Source: Chloroflexia bacterium (GTDB taxonomy: Bacteria > Chloroflexota > Chloroflexia > Thermomicrobiales > UBA6265). Taken from it: 19,220 nucleotides of DNA. The notes beneath the pieces were generated by a model. It did no database searches. It was not told the origin of the DNA and saw only the letters and a list, made by a program, of their open reading frames with translations. Position 1 is the first letter of the stretch; every line of letters starts with the position of its first letter. The position numbers and the translations under genes are program-made. Shown piece by piece: positions 1 to 7,671 of this stretch. The stretch is taken from NCBI GenBank assembly GCA_013696525.1, contig JACCYK010000604.1:1-19220 (forward strand), read 5' to 3'.

Positions 1-1287
1 GGCGTTAATGTACTGGAGAGCGACGCTGGCGTTGTTGCGCACCCCGTCGTTGGTGATCGTGCCGCCGGGGATCGTGAAGTCGGTGATCGCGGCCCCGGCC
101 GCCTCGACCGCGACATCGTCGCGCTGACGCGATTTTTGATGGGGCGCCGCGCCCAGGACGCGGTCGAACTCGGCCATCGCGGTCGGGATCAGGCCGGGGT
201 GGGCGACCCAGGTGCCGTCGAAGCCGTCGCTGGCCTCGCGTTGCTTGTCGTCCTGGACCTTGCCGAGGGCGGTCTCGTTGGCGACCGGGTCGTGCCGGGT
301 GGGGATGAAGGCCGCCATGCCGCCCATGGCGTGGGCGCCGCGATGGTGACAGGTGCGGACCAGCAGCTCGGTGTAGGCCCGCATAAAGGGCACCGTCATC
401 GTGATTTGAGCCCGGTCCGGCAGCAGCATGTCGTCGCGGCCGCGGAAGGTCTTGATCGCGCTGAAGATATAGTCCCAGCGGCCGGCGTTGAGCCCGGCGG
501 CGTGCTCACGCAGCTCGTAGAGGATCTCATCCATCTCGAAGGCGGCGGGCAGGGTTTCGATCAGGACGGTGGCCCGGATCGAGCCGCGGGGAATGCCCAG
601 AGCGTCCTGAGAGACGTTGAAGACTTCGTTCCAGAGCCGGGCTTCGCGGTGGCTTTCCAGCTTTGGCAGGTAGAAATAGGAGCCGCTGCCGCGCTTGAGC
701 AGCTCCCTGGCGTTGTGGAAGAAATAGAGGCCGAAATCGAACAGGCTGCCGGAGATCGGTTCGCCATCGACCTCGACATGCCGCTCCGGTAGGTGCCAGC
801 CGCGGGGCCGGACCAGCAGGGTGGCCGTTTCCTCATTCAGCGCGTACTCCCGGCCGTCGGGGTTCTGGAACGTGATCGCGCGCCGCACCGCGTCGTAGAG
901 GTTGCGCTGGCCATCGATCACGTTGTGCCAGGTGGGTGAGGAGGCGTCCTCCAAGTCGGCCATGAAGACGCGGGCGCCGGAATTGAGAGCGTTGATGACC
1001 ATCTTCCGGTCGCAGGGGCCGGTAATCTCGACCCGGCGGTCCTGGAGATCAGCCGGGGTGCCGGCGACCGTCCAGTCCTCGGCCCGCACCGCCGCCGTCT
1101 CCGCCAGGAAGCCGAGCTCGGCCCCGGCATCGATCGCGGCCTGCCGATCGCGGCGCCGCTGGAGCAGCGCCTGACGGGTCGGGTTGAACTGCCGGTGCAG
1201 GTTGCCAACGAAGGTCAGCGCCTCTGGCGACAGGATCGGCGCCAGCTCGACTGGGACCTCGTCGAGCACGCGAATATTGGGATCCAT
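1..1287 (-). CDS. aceB: malate synthase A (C-terminus cut by window edge)
   Basis: This gene condenses glyoxylate with acetyl-CoA to malate in the glyoxylate shunt. The 429 visible residues begin [19 protein letters not shown] and carry family blocks of the AceB-type enzyme: [14 protein letters not shown] followed by [12 protein letters not shown], then [12 protein letters not shown], then [20 protein letters not shown] and [14 protein letters not shown]. Near the window edge it reads [10 protein letters not shown], so about 100 residues including the C-terminal catalytic part are missing compared with the usual length of roughly 530. The ATG at 1287 is preceded by GGGGAGC with about 3-6 nt spacing, which fixes the start. 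The gene lies downstream of, and on the same strand as, the M23 peptidase gene, but a hairpin sits between them, so it is probably transcribed separately. Isocitrate lyase would be the expected partner but is not in view. The identification is very secure. Confidence 0.95.
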   Translation of the reverse strand, partial: MDPNIRVLDEVPVELAPILSPEALTFVGNLHRQFNPTRQALLQRRRDRQAAIDAGAELGFLAETAAVRAEDWTVAGTPADLQDRRVEITGPCDRKMVINALNSGARVFMADLEDASSPTWHNVIDGQRNLYDAVRRAITFQNPDGREYALNEETATLLVRPRGWHLPERHVEVDGEPISGSLFDFGLYFFHNARELLKRGSGSYFYLPKLESHREARLWNEVFNVSQDALGIPRGSIRATVLIETLPAAFEMDEILYELREHAAGLNAGRWDYIFSAIKTFRGRDDMLLPDRAQITMTVPFMRAYTELLVRTCHHRGAHAMGGMAAFIPTRHDPVANETALGKVQDDKQREASDGFDGTWVAHPGLIPTAMAEFDRVLGAAPHQKSRQRDDVAVEAAGAAITDFTIPGGTITNDGVRNNASVALQYINA

Positions 1288-1352
1288 GATGCTCCCCGTT
1301 GCGAGCGGCCGCCGCGCTCACGGTGAAGCGTTCGCGACCCTGCTACTTGATA

Positions 1353-1372
1353 CGGTGCATCCTAACGCACCG
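1353..1372 (-). promoter_or_regulatory. dyad upstream of aceB, possible operator
   Basis: The arms CGGTGC and GCACCG are perfect inverted repeats with an 8-nt spacer, centred about 75 nt upstream of the aceB ATG. On the minus strand the spacer reads as TAGGAT (1359-1364), a fair -10 hexamer, with only a poor -35 (TTCCGG) 17 bp further upstream. The site could be a repressor or activator site on the aceB promoter, but it could also be chance in GC-rich DNA. Confidence 0.3.
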
Positions 1373-1387
1373 GGGTCGGTTCCGGAA

Positions 1388-1424
1388 CGACCGGGACCGC
1401 GCTTGTTGGGCGCGGCCCCGGTCG
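1388..1424 (-). terminator. strong hairpin between the M23 gene and aceB
   Basis: Two 15-nt arms, CGACCGGGACCGCGC and GCGCGGCCCCGGTCG, pair with a single mismatch around a 7-nt loop. The hairpin starts 25 bp past the stop of the M23 peptidase gene and lies upstream of aceB. No T-run follows on either strand, so this is not a classical intrinsic terminator. In GC-rich bacteria such U-less hairpins often mark 3' ends. Its position makes termination or 3'-end protection of the M23 transcript the simplest reading. Confidence 0.55.
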
Positions 1425-1448
1425 TCGTGTACCGTGAGGTTGGCGTGA

Positions 1449-3002
1449 CTACCCGGCGAAGGCCAACGGATCGACCGGGAACCCGTTCAGCTCGAGGATG
1501 AAGTGAACGTGCGACCCGGTCGAGGTGCCGGAACTACCCATCGGGCCGATGTCTTGTCCCTTGCTGACGGCTTGGCCGGTCTGGACGAGGGGCTGGTCGG
1601 CCATATGCCCGTAGGTCGTCTTAAAGCCGTTGAGGTGGTCGATTTTGACGTAGTAGCCGAGGCCGCAGTTGCACCAGCCGGCATACTCGACGACGCCGCC
1701 GTCCGCCGCGTAGAGCGGGGTGTAGAGCGGGGCCGCCAGGTCGAGCGCGTCGTGGACATGACAGCCCAAGTTGGCGTCGTACGGATACCACCACCAGTAG
1801 GGGCTGCAGCCAAAGGCCTGCGTGATCGTGAATTGCGCGGCTGGCAGGCCGATCGCACCGGTGGCGAGACCGGCGGCGTTGACCGGCGGCGACGGCTCGA
1901 CGGGGGCGCTGGCCGCGAGCTGATCATCGGGGCTGCCCGGCTGGGTGGCCGCCGTGATCCAGGCGCCATCGACGAACCCGGTGACGGCGCCATCCGAAAT
2001 CATGTACCACCCGTTGCCCAGCGGATCGAGGAACGGGCCGTCCATGACCTGAACCACGTCGAACTCGGGGATGGAGCCGATCCGTTCGGCGTCGGGGGCG
2101 CCGTCAGCCCGGATATTGAGCCCAACCCCCTCATCGGTCCGAGCCGAGACGTACGAGCCGGGGGCGAAGACGGTCCCGGCTGCCGACGTGCCGGCGGGGA
2201 CTTGGGCGGCCGGCCCATCCGGCACATCGGGCGCCGCCGGCGCGACGGGGACAACCTCGGCGGCCTGAGCGCCGCTATCGAAAGGCGCCAGAAATGTACC
2301 GATGATCCAGCCGTCCTGGCCGTCGACCCGGACCGGCCACCAGCGGGCGCCGTCGAGCCAGGCCGTATCAGCCTCATAGATCCGCAACTCGACCACGGTG
2401 TCTAGCTTGAGCGAGGCCAGCGAGTCCGTCCCCGGGCCCGGGTCGGCCCGCAGGTTGACGCCTTCCGGCGCGGCCACCCGGGCGAAGGAGCCGCCGAGAT
2501 GGAGATCGGTGGCGCTGCCGCCCGGCGGCGCGCTGGCGGCACTACTCGGGGCGTTGATCGTGGCCGAGCCGGTGCCGGCCTCGACCGCCGCCCCGGCCGT
2601 GGGCCCGGCCGGACTGGTGAGGGCGGCGGTTGAAGCCGCCGGCAGCCCTTCTATCTCAATGAAGAAGCCGGCCACCCAGCCGTCACCGACATCGGACCGC
2701 ACCGGCCACCAGCGGGTGACCCCGTCCGGGTCGTAGACCGTGTCCAAGACGTTGGTGCGGAGGTCGACGCCGGCGCCCTCGGGGAGCGTGGTGATGACCA
2801 TGGCGCCGAAGGTCGGCTCGGCGCGGAGCAGGACGCCGTCCTCGCTGTGCACGATGCGAGCGGAGCCGACATCGGCCCGGGCTTGGCGGGCCCCGGCGAG
2901 GGCGAGCGGAGCCGACGCCGCGACGACGAGCAGCATCGCCACGAGGGCCATCAACGCTGACCGCTTCCCAGCCCGCCGGCGCCGCTTTGACAACCATTCC
3001 AC
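1449..3002 (-). CDS. secreted M23 (LytM-type) metallopeptidase with three SH3b domains
   Basis: This is a predicted extracytoplasmic peptidoglycan hydrolase of 517 residues. The N-terminus is an Arg/Lys-rich head and a hydrophobic stretch (about 14-37), a signal peptide or anchor. Three bacterial SH3-like repeats follow at about 47-116, 172-239 and 283-349; the first two share the pattern RWWPVR...DGW. They are separated by Ala/Pro-rich linkers. The C-terminal M23 domain (about 385-517) keeps every expected residue: H417 and D421 (HDALD), H466 (YGH), and H498 and H500 (SHVH). The start is GTG at 3002, because GGAGGG lies 8 nt upstream; an ATG at 3010 is out of frame. The four cysteines (C399, C414, C444, C446) could form disulfides outside the cell. 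The SH3b repeats likely bind wall polymer, though the true substrate cannot be told. Confidence 0.9.
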   Translation of the reverse strand: MEWLSKRRRRAGKRSALMALVAMLLVVAASAPLALAGARQARADVGSARIVHSEDGVLLRAEPTFGAMVITTLPEGAGVDLRTNVLDTVYDPDGVTRWWPVRSDVGDGWVAGFFIEIEGLPAASTAALTSPAGPTAGAAVEAGTGSATINAPSSAASAPPGGSATDLHLGGSFARVAAPEGVNLRADPGPGTDSLASLKLDTVVELRIYEADTAWLDGARWWPVRVDGQDGWIIGTFLAPFDSGAQAAEVVPVAPAAPDVPDGPAAQVPAGTSAAGTVFAPGSYVSARTDEGVGLNIRADGAPDAERIGSIPEFDVVQVMDGPFLDPLGNGWYMISDGAVTGFVDGAWITAATQPGSPDDQLAASAPVEPSPPVNAAGLATGAIGLPAAQFTITQAFGCSPYWWWYPYDANLGCHVHDALDLAAPLYTPLYAADGGVVEYAGWCNCGLGYYVKIDHLNGFKTTYGHMADQPLVQTGQAVSKGQDIGPMGSSGTSTGSHVHFILELNGFPVDPLAFAG

Positions 3003-3372
3003 GATTTCATCCCTCCCTCAGTCCGCGCCGGGGGATTGCTGCCCGCGGCCCATGGCCCGGCGAGTACCGCTGACCACGTCCCGAAATCACCGCCACGGCG
3101 ATGACTGCTGCCGCCCCCGACCCAAAAGCGCGTGAACCACCGCCGTCCGGCCGGCGCTTATGGAGACGAGGGGCCGCTCCACCCGGGCCGGGGATGCAAG
3201 ACAAGCGCACCCGGTTGTCGTGACGCCGCACTGGGTCGAAGCCGCGACGGGCGGGCTCACCGCGATCTGCTGACGGACGCCTCGCGGCCAATGCACGTAC
3301 ATGCGTACGTAGGCGGCAAGAAAGCAATCGCCGCGACTCACCTTAGCATCTACTAGGCAACCCGCGCAATAG
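3003..3372. other. gene-poor leader region between M23 gene and tig
   Basis: About 370 bp holding no convincing gene. Read on the minus strand it would be the long 5' leader of the M23 peptidase transcript started at the promoter at 3381-3409. It contains one short dyad (3295-3310). One minus-strand open frame (3327-3007, TTG start, 106 codons, Arg-rich) ends with its stop codon just behind the M23 ribosome binding site, but it has no recognisable domain. I could not match the leader to a known riboswitch. Confidence 0.5.
3295..3310. promoter_or_regulatory. short perfect dyad in the M23 leader
   Basis: The arms ACGTAC and GTACGT flank the 4-nt centre ATGC. The heptamer CGTACGT occurs here (3304-3310) and again at the junction of the two larger palindromes (3389-3395), so this may be a third, weaker copy of a related protein-binding site. 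Confidence 0.35.
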
Positions 3373-3393
3373 GTACGGACAATATGTCCGTAC
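3373..3393. promoter_or_regulatory. 21-bp palindrome over the -10 of the minus-strand promoter
   Basis: The arms GTACGGACA and TGTCCGTAC are perfect inverted repeats around the 3-nt centre ATA. The element covers the minus-strand -10 box (3381-3386) completely, as expected of an operator at which a dimeric repressor blocks RNA polymerase. It abuts the next palindrome. Confidence 0.6.
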
Positions 3394-3409
3394 GTCACAA
3401 TCGTGTCAA
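3381..3409 (-). promoter_or_regulatory. sigma-70-type promoter reading towards the M23 gene
   Basis: On the minus strand a perfect -35 TTGACA (3409-3404) is separated by exactly 17 bp from CATATT (3386-3381), a 4/6 match to the -10 consensus. Transcription would start near 3374 and run leftwards through a leader of about 370 nt into the M23 peptidase gene. Both hexamers lie within or at the edge of perfect palindromes, which suggests tight regulation. Confidence 0.6.
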
Positions 3410-3428
3410 ATTGTCACGATTGTGACGT
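3392..3428. promoter_or_regulatory. perfect 14-bp inverted repeat with 9-nt spacer (operator-like)
   Basis: The arms ACGTCACAATCGTG and CACGATTGTGACGT are perfect reverse complements separated by the 9-nt spacer TCAAATTGT. The layout (long arms, N9 spacer) resembles the CIRCE/HrcA operator, but the arm sequence does not match CIRCE. It overlaps the -35 and spacer of the minus-strand promoter at 3381-3409 and lies about 80 bp upstream of the probable tig promoter. A regulator bound here could control one or both directions. Confidence 0.65.
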
Positions 3429-3506
3429 TTGACGTTTGCCGGACCCCGGTGCGAACGGTGCTTCTGAATGAAACGAAGCGAATCGGGCCGGCGCCGGCGG
3501 GCACTC

Positions 3507-3515
3507 TGGTATACT
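3507..3515 (+). promoter_or_regulatory. extended -10 promoter for tig
   Basis: TGGTATACT matches an extended -10 (TGn followed by TATACT, 5/6 to consensus). No -35 hexamer is visible 17 bp upstream, which is tolerable for extended -10 promoters. The transcript would start near 3522, giving a leader of about 98 nt before the tig start at 3620. Confidence 0.5.
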
Positions 3516-3619
3516 CAACGTTCCGTACTCGGCGGCGCCGCCTCCCTCGCCTATGGGACAGGCGATCCGGACGCGGCGGCGCGGTGCCCGCCCGCCAGCA
3601 AAGAAGGGACGCGACAAGC

Positions 3620-5254
3620 GTGAAGCTATCCGTGGAACGGCTCCCCGAGAGCCGTGTTTCGCTCGACATTGCCGCCGACGAGACCGAGTTCACGCGGGCC
3701 GTCGACAAGGCCGCCCGGCGGGTCGGCAACCAGGCCGTGGTGCCCGGCTTTCGCAAGGGCAAGGCGCCCCGCGCCATGATCGAGCGGCTCTATGGCCGCG
3801 AGGTCTTTATCGAAGAAGCGAACCGAACCTTAATGAGCGACCTCTACCGGCAGGCGATGACCCAAGAGGACCTGGTCCCGGTGGGCGAGCCCGAGGTCGA
3901 GGTCATTTCGGCAGATCCGCTGGCCTTCAAAGTGACGACGGCGATCTATCCCAGCGTCGATCCCGGGTCCTATCAGGAAGTGCGGGTCGACCCGGTCGAT
4001 GCCACGCTCGATGACGCCGAGCTGGACACCGTGATCGAAGACCTGCGCAAGGACAACAGCCCGTGGGTTGATCCCGCCGGCGAGGGGCTCGAGGTCGGCG
4101 CCGACATGGTGCTCCAGCCCAAGCCGCGCCTGCCGCGGGCGGGCGACCAGATCACGATCGATGTCCAGAGCCAGACCATCGGCGATGACGAGGCCACTAC
4201 CGAGGAGAACGACGCGGTTTTCGTCCTCGGCGAGAGCGGGATGCTCGACGAGCTGGAGGCGGCGATCAAGACGCTGCGGATTGGCGGGTCGGCAACCGTG
4301 CGGATCAGCTTCGGCGAGGATGAGGAACGGGCCAATGCCGAGGTGCGGGGCAAGACGATCGCTTACACGATCACCCTGAACGGGTTGAAGGAGCGCGACC
4401 TCCTGCCCCTCGATGATGAGCTGGCCCGGACCGCCAGCGAGTTCGATACGCTCGATGAGCTGCGGGAGAACGTGCGCGGCAATCTCCACCGGGAGAAGAC
4501 CGAGCGGGTCACGGCCGAAGCCTACCAACAGGTCATCGACAAGATCCTGGAGCGGGCGGTGATCGAGCTGCCGGCGGCGATGGTCGATGAAGCGGTCCAC
4601 AACGACCTCCACGAGCTCGAGCATCGCCTGAGCCGGCAGGGGGTCGCCCTCGAAGCCTACCTGCGGATGTCCGAGCAAAGCCAAGAAGAGCTTGAAGCCG
4701 AGCTGCGGCCGATGGCGACTAAGCGGCTGCGGACGACGCTGCTGTTGCAAGACCTGGCGGAACGGGAAGAGCTCATGGTGTCGAATGAGCAGATGGTATC
4801 GAGCCTCAGCATCCTCGCCTCGCCGTACATGACGGGGAGCGAGGAGCGGTCGCGAGCGTTGTTGCGGGACCAGTCCTTCATTGGCGGCTTGCGCCAGCAG
4901 TTGCTGGACACCAAGGTCCGGCAGCGGCTGATCGAGATTGCGACTGAAGGCCGGGGCGCGGTCGTCAATGGCTGGGTGGCCCCGGAGCCGGAGGTCGCGG
5001 AGCCCGATGAGGCGGACACCGCCGGCGAGATTGAAGCCACGGCGGCGGCCGCCGGCGATGCCGGGACCGAACCGGCCGCGATCGACGAGGCGCTGACCAT
5101 TGGCACGATGCCCGGCCAGCCGGGCGATCTGGCTGAGACGAACCCGATCGCGGAGGAAGCGGAGCCCGCGCCCGCCGGGGACGAGGAGGCGACGGTTGCC
5201 GCGGCGGGCCCTGACGACGAGAGCGGGGGCGCGGCCGCGCATCCCACGATTTAA
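3620..5254 (+). CDS. tig: trigger factor, ribosome-associated chaperone, with long acidic tail
   Basis: Trigger factor docks at the ribosome exit tunnel and shields nascent chains. The N-terminal ribosome-binding domain shows the signature GFRKGKAP at residues 43-50. A PPIase-like domain follows at about 175-258 (GDQITIDVQ to GKTIAYTITLNGLKERDL), then the helical substrate-binding domain to about 448. The open frame extends upstream to 3422, but homology begins at the GTG at 3620 (MKLSVERLPESRVSLDIA), with GAAGGGA about 10 nt upstream. At 544 residues it is about 100 longer than usual: residues 449-544 are a Glu/Asp/Ala/Pro-rich, probably disordered tail. The FKBP pocket aromatics seem replaced (GESGMLDELEAAI where a GxFIPGFE-like sequence is usual), so prolyl isomerase activity is doubtful. 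It heads the conserved order tig-clpP-clpX. Confidence 0.93.
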   Translation: MKLSVERLPESRVSLDIAADETEFTRAVDKAARRVGNQAVVPGFRKGKAPRAMIERLYGREVFIEEANRTLMSDLYRQAMTQEDLVPVGEPEVEVISADPLAFKVTTAIYPSVDPGSYQEVRVDPVDATLDDAELDTVIEDLRKDNSPWVDPAGEGLEVGADMVLQPKPRLPRAGDQITIDVQSQTIGDDEATTEENDAVFVLGESGMLDELEAAIKTLRIGGSATVRISFGEDEERANAEVRGKTIAYTITLNGLKERDLLPLDDELARTASEFDTLDELRENVRGNLHREKTERVTAEAYQQVIDKILERAVIELPAAMVDEAVHNDLHELEHRLSRQGVALEAYLRMSEQSQEELEAELRPMATKRLRTTLLLQDLAEREELMVSNEQMVSSLSILASPYMTGSEERSRALLRDQSFIGGLRQQLLDTKVRQRLIEIATEGRGAVVNGWVAPEPEVAEPDEADTAGEIEATAAAAGDAGTEPAAIDEALTIGTMPGQPGDLAETNPIAEEAEPAPAGDEEATVAAAGPDDESGGAAAHPTI

Positions 5255-5478
5255 CAGGCGATGGTTGAAGATGCCGGAGGGCCGGGGGGGCGGTTGAGCG
5301 GGCGCCGGGCTTGGCGCTGGGGCGACACGAACCTGACCGATCCGGTTGATCTCGTCAGCGGCGGAGCTACCAGAGACCGGGCCGAACCCAGTATAGTTAG
5401 CGCCTAACGATTGGCCCCTACGACGCTGACCCGCGCGACGCGGGTGAGCGTCAAACCACCGCCGGAGGACCCGGGAAC
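5255..5478 (+). other. tig-clpP intergenic region
   Basis: 224 bp without a gene. It contains a weak GCGCC/GGCGC hairpin (5302-5317) and, further on, a -10-like box with a small dyad described separately. The length and the -10-like box suggest clpP has its own promoter rather than simply following tig. Confidence 0.5.
5392..5408 (+). promoter_or_regulatory. -10-like box overlapped by a small dyad, upstream of clpP
   Basis: TATAGT (5392-5397) is a 5/6 match to the -10 consensus. It overlaps by two bases the perfect dyad GTTAG-CGC-CTAAC (5396-5408). No convincing -35 is seen. A transcript from here would have a leader of about 75 nt before clpP. An operator next to the -10 of clpP would fit stress control, but no known regulator motif is matched. 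Confidence 0.4.
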
Positions 5479-6150
5479 ATGGAAATCCCAACCGTTCGTA
5501 ATTTGGTGCCGATGGTCGTCGAGAGCACGAACCGCGGCGAGCGGGCGTACGATATCTACTCCCGGTTGCTCAAGGACCGGATCATCTTCCTCGGCACCCC
5601 GGTCGATGACCAGATCGCCAACCTCGTCATCGCCCAGATGCTCTTCCTCCAACACGAGGACCCCGAGCAGGACATCCGGCTCTATATCAACTCACCGGGC
5701 GGCGTTGTCTATTCCGGGCTCGCCATCTATGATACGATGCAGATGCTTAAACCCGATGTTTCCACCCTCTGTATGGGGATGGGCGCCAGCATGGCGGCCG
5801 TGCTGCTGGCGGCTGGGACGAAAGGCAAGCGGTTTGCGCTTCCCAACGCGCGCGTCATGATTCACCAGGGCTCGGGCGGCTTCCGCGGCAACGTCCCCGA
5901 CATCGAGGTCGCGGCACGGGAGACGCTGTCGCTGACCACGAAGCTAACCGAGATCTTGGCCACCCATACCGGCCAGGAGTTCGACAAGGTCAAGCGGGAC
6001 ACCGAGCGTGACTACTACCTGACCGCGCAAGAAGCCAAGGAGTACGGGCTGGTCGATGATGTGCTGGAGCCGCACAACGCCGCCGACGCGATCGAAGTGG
6101 CCACGGCGGGAACGGCCAGCCGCAACGGTAACGGCCGGAGCAAGCCGTAA
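5479..6150 (+). CDS. clpP: ATP-dependent Clp protease proteolytic subunit
   Basis: ClpP forms the barrel-shaped serine protease that degrades proteins fed by Clp ATPases. The 223-residue product has the full catalytic triad: S104 in [16 protein letters not shown]129 in VMIHQGSGG and D178 in RDTERDYY. The family sequence [20 protein letters not shown] lies at 25-44, and YINSPGG at 69-75 forms the oxyanion strand. The ATG at 5479 has GGAGG about 7-11 nt upstream. The C-terminus (about 200-223) is a poorly conserved Ala/Gly/Asn-rich tail, slightly longer than in E. coli. The gene is followed after 96 bp by clpX on the same strand, so the protease and its unfoldase are probably co-transcribed. 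The annotation is essentially certain. Confidence 0.97.
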   Translation: MEIPTVRNLVPMVVESTNRGERAYDIYSRLLKDRIIFLGTPVDDQIANLVIAQMLFLQHEDPEQDIRLYINSPGGVVYSGLAIYDTMQMLKPDVSTLCMGMGASMAAVLLAAGTKGKRFALPNARVMIHQGSGGFRGNVPDIEVAARETLSLTTKLTEILATHTGQEFDKVKRDTERDYYLTAQEAKEYGLVDDVLEPHNAADAIEVATAGTASRNGNGRSKP

Positions 6151-6246
6151 CCATGGGCGGGGACGTGAATCCGCGCGGCTTAGGTCCGCACTGGCAGTCC
6201 GGCCGTCGCCGTGGCGCCGGGAATGACGATGGGTGAGGGCGACGGT

Positions 6247-7518
6247 ATGAACACGACGCGAGGTGGACGGGTGCATTACCGGTGTTCCTTCTGCAATAAG
6301 GGCCAAGAAGAGGTCCGGCGCTTGATCGCGGGACCGAACCAGGTCTATATCTGCGATGAATGCGTGCAGCTTTGTCGCGAGATCATTGAAGAAGAGGAAC
6401 CGCCAACCCCCCGCACCGAGCCGAACTTCGCCAGGATCCCCACCCCACGCAAACTGTATGAGCAGCTCAACCAGTACGTGATCGGCCAGGATCGGGCGAA
6501 GAAGATCTTGTCGGTCGCGGTCTACAACCACTACAAGCGGATCAATGCCAGCGCCGGCAGTGACGACGATGTGGAGCTCCAAAAGAGCAATATCTTGCTG
6601 GTGGGCCCGACCGGCTGCGGCAAGACGCTCCTCGCCCAAACCCTGGCCAAGCTGCTCGATGTGCCGTTCTCGATCGCCGACGCCACCGCCCTGACCGAGG
6701 CCGGCTACGTCGGCGAAGACGTCGAGAACATCCTCCTCCGCTTGATCCAGGCCGCCGGCGACGTGGCGCGGGCGCAGACCGGCATCATCTACATTGACGA
6801 GATCGACAAGATTTCGCGCAAGGCCGACAACCCGAGCATCACCCGTGACGTCTCCGGGGAAGGGGTGCAGCAGGCGCTGCTGAAGATCATCGAGGGGACC
6901 GTCGCCAACGTGCCGCCCCAGAGCGGCCGCAAGCACCCGCACCAGGAATATATCCAGATCGATACCCGGAACATCCTCTTTATCTGCGGTGGCGCCTTCG
7001 AGGGGCTGCCGGAGATCGTGGCAAAGCGGATCGGCAGGCAGAAACCGATCGGCTTCGGCTCCCGCGACGACGAGGCGGCGGCGAACGAGCCGAACCCGTT
7101 GCAGCACCTGATCCACGACGACTTGCTGAAGTACGGTTTGATCCCCGAGTTTGTCGGCCGCTTGCCGGTCTCGGTGGCGCTCGATCAACTGAGCCGGGAC
7201 GAGTTGATGCGGATCCTGAGCGAGCCGAAGAACGCGGTGGTCAAGCAGTACCAGAAATTCTTCGCCCTCGACAAGGTCGATCTCATCTTTACCGACGACG
7301 CGCTGGAAGCGACCGCCAAGCAGGCGGAGGAGCGCAAGACCGGCGCCCGCGGCCTGCGGACCACGATCGAAGAAGTCCTCCTTGAAGTGATGTACGAAAT
7401 CCCCTCGCTCGACAACGTTCGCAAGTGCGTGGTCGATGCCAACGTCATCAACAACCGGACGCGGCCGCTCTTGATGAGCGTTAACGAGCAGGAGATCCCC
7501 TACGCGGAGACGGCGTAG
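6247..7518 (+). CDS. clpX: ATP-dependent Clp protease ATP-binding subunit
   Basis: ClpX is the AAA+ unfoldase that selects tagged or native substrates and threads them into ClpP. The 423-residue protein has an N-terminal zinc-binding domain with C13, C16, C36 and C39. It has Walker A GPTGCGKT (120-127), the pore loop GYVGED (153-158), and Walker B IIYIDEID with D184 and E185. It also has an RKH loop ([10 protein letters not shown]), the ClpP-docking loop with IGF, and sensor-2 GARGLR. The start is set at the ATG at 6247, since GGTGAGGG lies 7 nt upstream. The frame stays open to a GTG at 6211, which would add 12 residues without homology. All functional motifs are intact. Tandem hairpins follow the stop, so this is probably the last gene of the quality-control cluster. 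Confidence 0.97.
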   Translation: MNTTRGGRVHYRCSFCNKGQEEVRRLIAGPNQVYICDECVQLCREIIEEEEPPTPRTEPNFARIPTPRKLYEQLNQYVIGQDRAKKILSVAVYNHYKRINASAGSDDDVELQKSNILLVGPTGCGKTLLAQTLAKLLDVPFSIADATALTEAGYVGEDVENILLRLIQAAGDVARAQTGIIYIDEIDKISRKADNPSITRDVSGEGVQQALLKIIEGTVANVPPQSGRKHPHQEYIQIDTRNILFICGGAFEGLPEIVAKRIGRQKPIGFGSRDDEAAANEPNPLQHLIHDDLLKYGLIPEFVGRLPVSVALDQLSRDELMRILSEPKNAVVKQYQKFFALDKVDLIFTDDALEATAKQAEERKTGARGLRTTIEEVLLEVMYEIPSLDNVRKCVVDANVINNRTRPLLMSVNEQEIPYAETA

Positions 7519-7554
7519 CGGCTCTTGCCCGCCACCAACCGAGAGACGGAGCAG

Positions 7555-7601
7555 ACGACCGCGGGCACCCAATGCTCGCGGTCGTTCGCTCGTTTCGAGC
7601 G
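7555..7601 (+). terminator. tandem hairpins after clpX
   Basis: The first hairpin (7555-7585) pairs ACGACCGCGGGCA with TGCTCGCGGTCGT, 13 bp including one G-U, around the loop CCCAA. The second (7587-7601) pairs CGCTCG with CGAGCG around TTT. They begin 37 bp after the clpX stop and precede the next gene. The following sequence has scattered Ts but no clean U-tract. This is the best transcription terminator candidate in the window. Confidence 0.75.
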
Positions 7602-7671
7602 GGGCGATCCGTGCGAAGATGCGCCGCGTTGGCCGCTGGCCGCCAAGATGGCAAGACGAAGAGGAGCGCGG

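Noticed and set aside
3007..3327. Minus-strand 106-codon frame ending just before the M23 start
   Set aside because: TTG start without a good ribosome binding site, Arg-rich composition and no recognisable domain; more likely leader RNA.
3003..3374. ydaO-type c-di-AMP riboswitch before the wall hydrolase gene
   Set aside because: Some GGTGA- and TCCGTCAG-like pieces occur on the minus strand, but the conserved ydaO core and its order were not found.
3422..3619. N-terminal extension of trigger factor
   Set aside because: The frame is open, but the residues are Arg-rich without homology, they span the likely promoter at 3507-3515, and a well-placed GTG at 3620 matches the family N-terminus.
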